A stretch of 9,927 nt of DNA from Nostoc sp. CHAB 5715. Its GTDB lineage: Bacteria > Cyanobacteriota > Cyanobacteriia > Cyanobacteriales > Nostocaceae. Shown in pieces: positions 1 to 6,110 of the stretch (the stretch's first letter is position 1; each line of letters starts with the position of its first letter). A model generated the notes under the pieces. That model worked only from the letters and a program-made list of their open reading frames with translations. It was not told the origin of the DNA and did no database searches. Made by a program: the position numbers and the translations under genes. The DNA is taken from positions 1-9,927 of the forward strand of contig NZ_JAIVFR010000155.1 of NCBI RefSeq assembly GCF_020829685.1, given 5' to 3'.

Positions 1-519
1 CGTAAACGTCGTGCTATTCGTCAACTCAACTATGACTCATCCTCCAAAATCTTTTTCCAATGCAGTTCTCGCTTCTGGGAAAACGATGATGGAATTCATG
101 GAGGTGGTTCGGTTACTGACTTAGCGATCCGCAACGTCTATTATCCTCAACACGGACAGGAAACCGGACGAGGCGCACTCCTAGCTAGTTATACCTGGGG
201 GAGAGATGCAGGATGTTTTGCCAGCTTACCCAAAGATTATCTGATCCGGCAGGCGATCGAAAACTTACGCGAGATTCATCCGCAAATTGATCGCACCTTT
301 GAAGTGGCAGTGTATCATCACTGCGGCAACGATCCCTATGCTGGAGGGGTGGGTGCATTGCTAGAACCGGGTACTATGTCTCATTTCAGCAACATTGTGA
401 TTCCAGATGGGCGAGTCTATTTCGCAGGCGATCACTGTAGTAAGTTTGAAACACGCTGGATTCAGGGAGCGATTGAATCTGCTATTCATGCCGCTATGGG
501 AGTACATGAAGCCCGCTAG
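1..519 (+). CDS. Flavin amine oxidase / L-amino-acid oxidase, C-terminal part (5' end outside window)
   Basis: The reading frame is open from the first base to the TAG at 517-519 and gives 172 residues, so the N-terminal FAD-binding fold and start codon lie to the left. FAD-dependent oxidases of this family oxidise primary amines or amino acids to imines, which hydrolyse to oxo products, ammonia and peroxide. The visible part starts in the substrate domain (KIFFQCSSRFWENDDGIHGG, about residues 15-34). It ends in the family's C-terminal FAD contact, VYFAGDHCSKFETRWIQGAIE (about 139-159), where FAGEHTS followed by an aromatic residue and GAIESG is usual. Here the motif reads FAGDHCS. The following helix (SAIHAAMGV) and the short tail are typical of a complete C-terminus, so the gene is cut only by the window edge. 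Substrate choice between monoamines and L-amino acids cannot be settled from this part. No terminator is evident downstream. Confidence 0.85.
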   Translation, partial: RKRRAIRQLNYDSSSKIFFQCSSRFWENDDGIHGGGSVTDLAIRNVYYPQHGQETGRGALLASYTWGRDAGCFASLPKDYLIRQAIENLREIHPQIDRTFEVAVYHHCGNDPYAGGVGALLEPGTMSHFSNIVIPDGRVYFAGDHCSKFETRWIQGAIESAIHAAMGVHEAR

Positions 520-584
520 GTGATTTCCAAATAAAAAATATCCCATCGCTCTCTTGGCAGGGGAACTCTTAGTACAGCATTTCA

Positions 585-603
585 TTAATTCGTAGCGAAT
601 TAA
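585..603. repeat. Short palindrome, 8-bp arms
   Basis: TTAATTCG (585-592) and CGAATTAA (596-603) form a perfect inverted repeat around the three bases TAG. It sits 66 bp after the oxidase stop codon and just before the 21-bp repeat array. It is AT-rich and has no following T-run, so it is not a convincing intrinsic terminator. Short ATTCG-type palindromes of this kind are common dispersed repeats in Nostoc intergenic DNA. Confidence 0.5.
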
Positions 604-617
604 ATTTAGCAATACCT

Positions 618-785
618 TGCAATGCCAATGCGTCCCGATGCAATGTTAATGCGTCCCCTTGCAATGCCAATGCGTCCCCTTGCAATGTTAATGCGTCCCC
701 TTGCAATGTTAATGCGTCCCGATGCAATGTTAATGCGTCCCGATGCAATGCCAATGCGTTCCCCTGCAATGTTAATGCATCGGGA
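618..785. repeat. Tandem array, eight copies of a 21-bp unit
   Basis: Eight head-to-tail 21-bp units begin at 618, 639, 660, 681, 702, 723, 744 and 765, followed by a partial unit to 793. Each unit is TGCAATG + (CC or TT) + AATGCGTCCC + (GA or CT). The first doublet is CC in units 1, 3 and 7 and TT in the rest. The second doublet is GA in units 1, 5, 6 and 8, CT in units 2-4 and CC in unit 7. Units 7 and 8 are the most diverged. Because 21 is three times seven, the array is also a trimer of heptamers and stays open in several frames on both strands. This creates apparent low-complexity heptad peptides (for example MLMRPLA) that I do not accept as a protein. The array occupies most of the 375-bp gap at 520-894; the rest of that gap holds only the short palindromes and a weak promoter candidate. 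Confidence 0.95.
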
Positions 786-793
786 TGCATTAA
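772..793. repeat. Perfect inverted repeat closing the 21-bp array
   Basis: TTAATGCATC (772-781) is matched exactly by its reverse complement GATGCATTAA (784-793) across two G residues. The eighth 21-bp unit departs from the consensus (GCATCGGGA instead of GCGTCCCGA) precisely where needed to make this palindrome. It could form a cruciform or an RNA hairpin. No T-run follows on the + strand, so a terminator role is weak. Confidence 0.8.
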
Positions 794-846
794 AAACGTT
801 ACGCTTTTACGCAAAACTGTACTTAGCAGGGGGAGGAAAAGTCGTT

Positions 847-875
847 TTGAGTCGAGAAATTGGATAATTTATTTT
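847..875 (+). promoter_or_regulatory. Weak candidate promoter for the PAS sensor gene
   Basis: TTGAGT at 847-852 and TATTTT at 870-875 are separated by 17 bases and lie about 20 bp before the ATG at 895. The spacing suits a housekeeping sigma factor, but both hexamers are imperfect and the region is AT-rich, so chance is a real alternative. No good Shine-Dalgarno sequence precedes the start codon. Confidence 0.18.
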
Positions 876-894
876 GGCGTTGCTGAATTGAAGT

Positions 895-2457
895 ATGAAT
901 ATGAAGCGATATCTTACTCATTTGCTAAGGCTGACGGCTGATCGACCCGTCGGCACTATTGCCGTCACCATCCTGCTTACCCTATCACTCTTCCTGCCAC
1001 TTGGCTGGAGCGCCTGGAATGCCTATCAAGATTTTCACCGCATCGTTGTCAATGATTTTCGACTGCAACAACTGACTGGCACCATAACTCATCTTGATGA
1101 AGTATTAACCATGTCTGCCCGGATGAATGCTGTAACCGGCGACAGTCGCTGGGATGAGCGATATCAACAATTTGCACCCCAACTTGATAATGCTATAAAA
1201 CAAGCAATGCAGATTGCACCAGAAGCTTACAAACACAAGGAAGTATCTCAAACGGATGCAGCAAATCTTAAACTCGTTGAGATGGAGAAGCGATCGTTTG
1301 AATTAACAAGAAATGGACAAGTTGAGGCAGCAGCAAAGTTACTCTCCAGCCCAGAATACGAGCGACAAAAGCAAATCTACGCGGCTGGAACTAGGCGTAG
1401 TACAACAGCGATTCAAAATCGAATTCAGTATCATTTTAATTCCTTTAGCCGCAATTTATTCTTATCCAGCATAATTTCTGTAGTCAGTTTACTCACACTG
1501 ATTCCCATCTGGTGGGGTGTACTGCAACTGCTGCAAAAATATTTACGTGCCCGGAAAGCGAGTGAACGAGCATTAGCTGTTGCTAAAGAACAACTCGAAG
1601 CAGTCTTAGATGCTGTACCTGGTTCCATTTCCTGGATTGATTCTGGTGGAGTTTACATTGGCGTCAACCGTTATTTAGCAGAGGATTGGAATCTTTCTCA
1701 AGATGCTTTTATTGGCAAAGAAGTGGGCTTCCTTGCAGGAAGCACCCAACTAGCAGAATTCACAAGGAAGTTTTTGTTAAATCGCCAAGAATCTGCTTCC
1801 CAGGTAATCGAAGTGGATTTAAACGGCTCTAGCAAATACTACCTGGTTGCAGCACAGAAGTATCAACAGGGTACTGCAACAGTGACTGTCGGGATTGATA
1901 TTAGCGATCGCAAACGCGCTGAAGAAGCCCTTCAAATTGCAGAAGAAAACTACCGCAGCATTTTTGAAAATGCTTTGGAGGGAATTTTTCAGTCCACCTC
2001 TGACGGCAAATTCAAGAGTGTTAACCCAGCAATGGCACGCATCTACGGCTATGATTCGCCGCAACAGATGGTAAATAATATTACAAATATTACAGAACAA
2101 GTCTATGTTGCTCCCGAAGATCAAGCGGATCTCACACGTCGGTTAACAGAAGATGGAGAAGTTAAAGCCTTTGAGTATCAAGCCTACCAGAAGGATGGCA
2201 GCATCATCTGGATTCAGGAAGACACTCGTGCGGTGCGAGACAAAAGCGGCAAGTTGCTTTATTACGAAGGAATTGTGCAAAACATCACCGAACGCAAACG
2301 CCGTGAAGAAGAATTGAAACGCCTGTTAGAAGAATTGAAGGTAGAAATCGACCATAAAAAACGGCAACAGGAAGTGGCAATGCTGACTAAGAGTGACCAT
2401 TTCCAGGAATTGCAGTCAGAAATAGCTAGTTTGGATGTAGATGAGTTTTGGAGTTAA
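895..2457 (+). CDS. Membrane-anchored sensor with periplasmic domain and two PAS domains, no catalytic output
   Basis: The 520-residue protein has an N-terminal membrane helix (about 18-40) and a mostly helical extracytoplasmic region (about 41-186) containing YERQKQIYAAGTRRS. That layout resembles four-helix-bundle ligand domains of chemoreceptors and sensor kinases. A second membrane helix (about 188-212) and a coiled-coil linker (213-232) follow. PAS 1 spans about 230-338 and ends in DISDRKRAEEAL. PAS 2 spans about 349-467, with NYRSIFENALEGIFQST at its start and NITERKRREEEL at its end. A charged coiled coil (470-497) leads to a short tail ending DVDEFWS that I do not recognise. No histidine kinase, GGDEF, EAL, cyclase or phosphatase domain follows, so the signal must pass to a partner by protein contact. 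The ATG at 895 is used; a second ATG two codons later is possible. It lies 192 bp upstream of pilB on the same strand, so a role in motility signalling is plausible but only inferred. Confidence 0.85.
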   Translation: MNMKRYLTHLLRLTADRPVGTIAVTILLTLSLFLPLGWSAWNAYQDFHRIVVNDFRLQQLTGTITHLDEVLTMSARMNAVTGDSRWDERYQQFAPQLDNAIKQAMQIAPEAYKHKEVSQTDAANLKLVEMEKRSFELTRNGQVEAAAKLLSSPEYERQKQIYAAGTRRSTTAIQNRIQYHFNSFSRNLFLSSIISVVSLLTLIPIWWGVLQLLQKYLRARKASERALAVAKEQLEAVLDAVPGSISWIDSGGVYIGVNRYLAEDWNLSQDAFIGKEVGFLAGSTQLAEFTRKFLLNRQESASQVIEVDLNGSSKYYLVAAQKYQQGTATVTVGIDISDRKRAEEALQIAEENYRSIFENALEGIFQSTSDGKFKSVNPAMARIYGYDSPQQMVNNITNITEQVYVAPEDQADLTRRLTEDGEVKAFEYQAYQKDGSIIWIQEDTRAVRDKSGKLLYYEGIVQNITERKRREEELKRLLEELKVEIDHKKRQQEVAMLTKSDHFQELQSEIASLDVDEFWS

Positions 2458-2515
2458 AGTTACAGAAATTTACCCCCGTAAATGAATTTAAGGGCTTAAA
2501 AGTCGTTGATAAATA

Positions 2516-2534
2516 GGTGAGAAATTTCCTCACC
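2516..2534. other. Hairpin between the PAS gene and pilB
   Basis: GGTGAG (2516-2521) and CTCACC (2529-2534) are perfect 6-bp arms around a 7-base loop, 59 bp after the PAS gene stop codon. A run of five T residues occurs only some 20 bases further on, so this is not a canonical intrinsic terminator. It may still mark the 3' end of the PAS transcript or lie in a leader region. Apart from this hairpin and the GGGAATACT element, I see nothing else in 2458-2649. Confidence 0.3.
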
Positions 2535-2606
2535 ATAAAACTTGTTAGCAGCAAAATTTTTGGCTTGAATTTAATCAGTGTCGATGAGAATTCTGTCTCA
2601 CAGTAG

Positions 2607-2615
2607 GGGAATACT
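2607..2615 (+). promoter_or_regulatory. J-box-like element (GGGAATACT) upstream of pilB
   Basis: GGGAATACT lies 34 nt before the pilB ATG at 2650. It matches the J-box consensus (GGGaATacT) that I recall from work on SigJ, a sigma factor required for hormogonium development and motility gene expression in Nostoc punctiforme. A 9-base exact match directly in front of a type IV pilus operon is unlikely to be accidental. I saw no equally good match before pilT, pilC or the other genes, which fits one promoter serving pilB-pilT-pilC. The consensus is quoted from memory, and the exact placement relative to the transcription start is not known from this sequence. Confidence 0.6.
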
Positions 2616-2649
2616 TTAAGCAGAGGTTTCCCTACTCATTTGCTCATTT

Positions 2650-4656
2650 ATGACTTACTCGTCACCACAACGGCGCAGTACCGCTCTAACTACTAGAACA
2701 GAATTTTCGCCCTTCGGCAACAAGCTAGTGCAATCTGGCTATGTCAATACCGAACAGATGAGGCAGGCACTAATTGAAAGCCGCAAATCTGGCAGACCCT
2801 TAACGGAAGTACTAGAGTCAATCACTGGGCAACAACTATCACCTGAGTTGCTCAGGCAATACAAAAAACAGCAGCTATTTGAACTTAAAATACTATACGG
2901 TGTTGAATTCCTCGATCCGGAAGTCAATTCCTTTGGCAACACGGAGATGGCGAACCTAATTGAAACCCTCATCCCAGTGGATATTTGCCGTCGCCACCGT
3001 TTAGTACCACTATCGAAACACGAAGACCAAACCCCGCCCTCAGTTTTAGTGGCGATGGTCGCTCCAGATAATCTAGAGGCTTCTGATGACCTGAATCGCA
3101 TCTTGCGCCCCCAAGGCTTGGCGTTGCAGCGCATGGTGATTACACAGGAAGACTACCAACAGCTAATCAACCAATATTTGGATGAAATGGCTGTTAAGCA
3201 AAAGCACCTAGAACGAGAAAATTCTACAGATATTAGTCAGGATTTAGAAAATCTCGGAAATCTCGATATTGAGGATGCTCCTGAAGAAATGGAGGCTGAT
3301 TTAGGGGCGGCGATGAAGGGTGCAGAGGATGCCCCAGTTATCAACCTAGTCAACAGAATCCTGGCTAAAGCTTTGCATGAGGGCGTTTCTGACATTCATA
3401 TCGAACCGCAAGAAGAAAGCTTACGCATTCGCTTTCGGAAAGATGGCGTACTGCGTGAAGCTTTCCCCCTAATGCCGAAAAAAATCATCCCGGCGGTGAC
3501 AGCCCGATTTAAAATCATCTCCAATCTAGACATTGCTGAACGCCGTCTACCCCAAGATGGACGCATCCGGCGGCTGTTTGAGGGACGTAAGGTGGACTTC
3601 CGTGTGAATACCTTGCCCAGTCGCTACGGGGAAAAGGTGGTGCTGCGGATTTTAGATAACTCTTCCACCCAACTGGGATTAGATAAGTTAATTACCGATC
3701 CAGAGACTTTGAATATTGTTAAGGATATGGTCAGCCGTCCCTTTGGTCTAATTTTGGTAACTGGGCCAACTGGTTCTGGGAAAACAACGTCGCTGTATTC
3801 TGCATTATCAGAAAAGAATGATCCTGGAATTAATATTAGTACTGTGGAAGACCCCATTGAATACAGTCTTCCAGGGATTACTCAAGTACAGGTGATTCGG
3901 GAAAAAGGGTTGGATTTTGCTACCGCTCTGCGGGCTTTCTTGCGGCAAGATCCAGATGTGCTACTGGTGGGTGAAACGCGGGATAAGGAAACGGCAAAAA
4001 CAGCAATTGAGGCAGCCTTGACGGGTCACTTGGTATTAACTACCTTACATACCAATGATGCCCCAGGTGCGATCGCTCGTTTGGGAGAAATGGGGATTGA
4101 GCCTTTCATGGTTTCTAGTTCCCTAATTGGCGTTTTAGCTCAACGTTTAGTGCGCCGTGTATGTTCTGAATGTCGTATTGCGTACACTCCCACAACCGAA
4201 GAATTGGCTCGTTATGGTCTATCAGCTTCCTCAGATGTCGGAGTTACCTTCTATAAGGCTAACACTTTGACATTAGATGCGATCGCCGAAGCCAAAACCA
4301 AAAATCAGCTTTGCTCAAAATGTAATGGGGTCGGCTACAAAGGGCGTTGTGGTGTTTATGAAGTCATGCGAGTCACCGAAAACCTGCAAACTCTCATCAA
4401 CGAGGATGCACCCACGGAACGCATCAAAGAAGTGGCAATAGAAGAGGGCATGAAAACCTTGCTGGCTTACAGTTTGGACTTAGTGCGCCTTGGTTCTACC
4501 ACTCTAGAAGAAGTAGAACGGGTGACGTTTACTGATACTGGTTTGGAAGCCGAGTTAAAAGCCAAACGCAAGACTGGTCTTACCTGCCGGACTTGCAAGG
4601 CCACATTGAAACCAGAATGGCTGGATTGTCCCTACTGTATGACATCTCGGTTTTAA
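2650..4656 (+). CDS. pilB: Type IV pilus assembly (extension) ATPase PilB
   Basis: PilB is the cytoplasmic hexameric ATPase that powers pilin polymerisation on the PilC platform. The 668-residue product has an N-terminal MshEN/T2SSE-type domain (about 20-180), an acidic linker (about 200-225) and the secretion ATPase core. Walker A is GPTGSGKTTS (372-381), Walker B is DPDVLLVGETRD (from Asp434), and TGHLVLTTLHTND follows in the His-box region. The zinc-binding tetracysteine region of PilB/GspE ATPases is present as Cys505-x2-Cys508 and Cys555-x2-Cys558, with Cys567 nearby. An extra C-terminal module has Cys646-x2-Cys649 and Cys660-x2-Cys663 and looks like a second zinc ribbon, absent from the classical proteobacterial protein. 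The ATG at 2650 gives the MTYSSPQRRSTALTTR start I associate with cyanobacterial PilB, although no close Shine-Dalgarno is present (AGAGG lies about 25 nt upstream). It is the first gene of the pilB-pilT-pilC cluster and follows the GGGAATACT element. Confidence 0.96.
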   Translation: MTYSSPQRRSTALTTRTEFSPFGNKLVQSGYVNTEQMRQALIESRKSGRPLTEVLESITGQQLSPELLRQYKKQQLFELKILYGVEFLDPEVNSFGNTEMANLIETLIPVDICRRHRLVPLSKHEDQTPPSVLVAMVAPDNLEASDDLNRILRPQGLALQRMVITQEDYQQLINQYLDEMAVKQKHLERENSTDISQDLENLGNLDIEDAPEEMEADLGAAMKGAEDAPVINLVNRILAKALHEGVSDIHIEPQEESLRIRFRKDGVLREAFPLMPKKIIPAVTARFKIISNLDIAERRLPQDGRIRRLFEGRKVDFRVNTLPSRYGEKVVLRILDNSSTQLGLDKLITDPETLNIVKDMVSRPFGLILVTGPTGSGKTTSLYSALSEKNDPGINISTVEDPIEYSLPGITQVQVIREKGLDFATALRAFLRQDPDVLLVGETRDKETAKTAIEAALTGHLVLTTLHTNDAPGAIARLGEMGIEPFMVSSSLIGVLAQRLVRRVCSECRIAYTPTTEELARYGLSASSDVGVTFYKANTLTLDAIAEAKTKNQLCSKCNGVGYKGRCGVYEVMRVTENLQTLINEDAPTERIKEVAIEEGMKTLLAYSLDLVRLGSTTLEEVERVTFTDTGLEAELKAKRKTGLTCRTCKATLKPEWLDCPYCMTSRF

Positions 4657-4663
4657 GGCTAAT

Positions 4664-4733
4664 GGTCATTGGTCATTAGTCATTGGTCATTAGTCATTGG
4701 TCATTAGTCATTGGTCATTAGTCGTTAGTAATT
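4664..4733. repeat. Heptamer array GGTCATT/AGTCATT, ten units
   Basis: Ten consecutive 7-bp units start at 4664. The first seven units plus the eighth are all GGTCATT or AGTCATT, alternating after the second unit, and the last two are AGTCGTT and AGTAATT. The array starts 7 bp after the pilB stop codon and fills the first half of the pilB-pilT gap. It belongs to the short tandemly repeated repetitive (STRR) class of Nostoc and Calothrix. It would be transcribed as part of the pil mRNA. Confidence 0.95.
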
Positions 4734-4800
4734 GGCCGATGGTTAGTAACTTTAAACAAATGACAACTGACAAAGGACAAAGGACAAATAAAACATTAAA

Positions 4801-4806
4801 AGGAAG
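4801..4806 (+). promoter_or_regulatory. Ribosome binding site fixing the pilT start
   Basis: AGGAAG ends 7 nt before the ATG at 4814. It selects this start over in-frame initiation further upstream (for example GTG at 4697), which would translate through the heptamer array and give a 39-residue extension unlike any PilT. Confidence 0.75.
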
Positions 4807-4813
4807 CAGAACT

Positions 4814-5941
4814 ATGGAAATGATGATTGAAGACCTGATGGAGCAGTTGATTGAAATGGGTGGCTCGGATATGCATTTATCCGCAGGTTTGCCTCCCTAC
4901 TTTCGCATCAGTGGCAAACTCACCCCCATAGGTGAGCATGTATTGACAGCCGATCAATGTCAAAGGCTGATTTTTAGTATGTTGAACAACACCCAGCGTA
5001 AAACCTTAGAGCAAACCTGGGAATTGGATTGTTCTTATGGTGTTAAGGGTTTGGCTCGGTTCCGGGTGAATGTCTATAAAGAACGTGGTGCTTATGCCGC
5101 TTGTTTACGGGCATTAAGTTCTAAAATTCCTAACTTTGAAAAATTAGGTCTGCCAGATATAGTGCGGGAAATGTGCGATAAGCCCAGAGGGCTTATTCTA
5201 GTCACAGGCCCTACAGGTTCCGGCAAGACAACTACCCTAGCGGCAATGATTGACTTGATTAACCGCACCAAGGCAGAGCATATTTTAACGGTGGAAGATC
5301 CAATTGAATTTGTTTATGAACCAATTAAAAGCTTGGTTCACCAACGGCAACTGGGAGAAGATACTAAAAGCTTTGCTAATGCTTTGAAAGCAGCTTTGCG
5401 GGAAGACCCAGATATTATTCTGGTGGGGGAAATGCGGGATTTGGAAACGATTTCTTTGGCGATTTCCGCAGCAGAAACAGGACACTTGGTATTTGGTACG
5501 CTACACACCAGTTCCGCCGCCCAAACTGTTGACCGGATTATCGACGTTTTCCCCCATGAAAGACAAACCCAAGTGCGGGTGCAGTTGTCTAACTCGTTAG
5601 TAGGGGTATTTAGCCAAACTTTGGTGTCCAAGAAAAACCCTAAACCCGGTGAATATGGTCGGGTGATGGCTCAAGAAATTCTGATTGTTACTCCTGCTAT
5701 TTCCAACTTGATTCGAGAAGGCAAAACATCTCAAATTTACTCGGCTATTCAAACTGGCGGCAAATTGGGAATGCAAACTCTGGAGAAGGTTTTAGCCGAT
5801 TTTTACAAAGCAGGAACGATCTCTTTTGAAGCGGCGATGTCTAAAACTTCTAAGCCAGATGAAATCCAACGTCTCATCGGTACTTCTGTACCACCGCAGG
5901 CAGCAGGTGCAAAACCTGGTGCGGCAGCCAAAGCGCATTAG
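4814..5941 (+). CDS. pilT: Type IV pilus retraction ATPase PilT
   Basis: PilT is the hexameric ATPase that disassembles the pilus and so pulls the cell forward. The 375-residue product matches the usual PilT size. The N-terminal PAS-like domain starts MEMMIEDLMEQLIEMGGSDMH, with the SDMHLSAGLPP motif at 18-28. Walker A is GPTGSGKTT (132-140), Walker B is DPDIILVGEMRD (198-209), and AETGHLVFGTLHTSSA (from 220) carries the His-box. GEMRD and the lack of the tetracysteine zinc site separate it from PilB. The C-terminus has the family stretch beginning MQTLEKVLADFYKAGTI. The final Ala/Gly/Lys-rich tail (PPQAAGAKPGAAAKAH) is low complexity. The start is set by AGGAAG at 4801-4806. It lies 157 bp after pilB and 169 bp before pilC in the same orientation. 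Both gaps are filled with heptamer repeats, which is long for an operon but typical of this genome type. Confidence 0.96.
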   Translation: MEMMIEDLMEQLIEMGGSDMHLSAGLPPYFRISGKLTPIGEHVLTADQCQRLIFSMLNNTQRKTLEQTWELDCSYGVKGLARFRVNVYKERGAYAACLRALSSKIPNFEKLGLPDIVREMCDKPRGLILVTGPTGSGKTTTLAAMIDLINRTKAEHILTVEDPIEFVYEPIKSLVHQRQLGEDTKSFANALKAALREDPDIILVGEMRDLETISLAISAAETGHLVFGTLHTSSAAQTVDRIIDVFPHERQTQVRVQLSNSLVGVFSQTLVSKKNPKPGEYGRVMAQEILIVTPAISNLIREGKTSQIYSAIQTGGKLGMQTLEKVLADFYKAGTISFEAAMSKTSKPDEIQRLIGTSVPPQAAGAKPGAAAKAH

Positions 5942-6003
5942 AGGAACTGGAGAGATGAGGAGGATGAGGAAGTAGAGAGGAAGTTGCAGTAAGTCTTTCC
6001 CTT

Positions 6004-6082
6004 GTGCCCATGCCCAATACTTCGGCTTCGCTCAGTACAAGTGCCCAATGCCCCATACCCAATCCCCAATGCCCAACCCCCA
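6004..6082. repeat. Heptamer array of TGCCCAA type with an internal insert
   Basis: Two units (GTGCCCA at 6004, TGCCCAA at 6011) are followed after a 23-bp interruption by six more: GTGCCCA (6041), ATGCCCC, ATACCCA, ATCCCCA, ATGCCCA and ACCCCCA (6076-6082). The array fills the centre of the pilT-pilC gap. The unit is C-rich and unrelated in sequence to the array before pilT, but has the same 7-bp period. The 5941-5985 stretch to its left is purine-rich (repeated GAGGA) and also roughly 7-periodic. Confidence 0.85.
6018..6040. mobile_element. Candidate small dispersed repeat (SDR-like, 23 bp) inside the heptamer array
   Basis: The insert contains ACTTCGGCTTCGCTCAGT, flanked by TACT and AGTA ends that can pair around the compact core GC-TTC-GC. 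It breaks the C-rich array. The GTGCCCA unit before it starts at 6004 and the one after it at 6041, 37 bp apart. Removing 23 bp leaves 14 bp, exactly two heptamers, so the phase is restored. Small dispersed repeats of 21-27 nt, often embedded in heptamer arrays and with a shared hairpin fold, are described in Nostoc punctiforme. I cannot assign the family member from memory, and the exact ends are ambiguous because CAA occurs on both sides. Confidence 0.6.
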
Positions 6083-6110
6083 ATAAATAACGACTATTTT
6101 GAATTGATTT

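Noticed and set aside
561..569. GGGAACTCT-like sequence resembling the GGGAATACT element, before the 21-bp array.
   Set aside because: It differs at two positions and lies over 300 bp from the next gene, so it is not called.
618..793. Possible CRISPR array.
   Set aside because: The units are contiguous with no unique spacers, so this is a simple tandem repeat.
569..867. Open frames on both strands across the 21-bp array, giving heptad-repeat peptides such as MLMRPLA and ALTLQGD.
   Set aside because: They exist only because a 21-bp unit without stop codons keeps any frame open. There is no start signal, no homology and no non-repetitive domain.
4697..4813. In-frame upstream extension of pilT.
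   Set aside because: It would translate the heptamer array. The well-placed AGGAAG before ATG 4814 and the normal PilT N-terminus support the shorter form.
5957..5966. Perfect Shine-Dalgarno-like GAGGAGG followed directly by ATG in the pilT-pilC gap.
   Set aside because: The ATG is too close to the motif and the frame stops after three codons (ATG AGG AAG TAG); the stretch is part of a purine-rich repeat tract.
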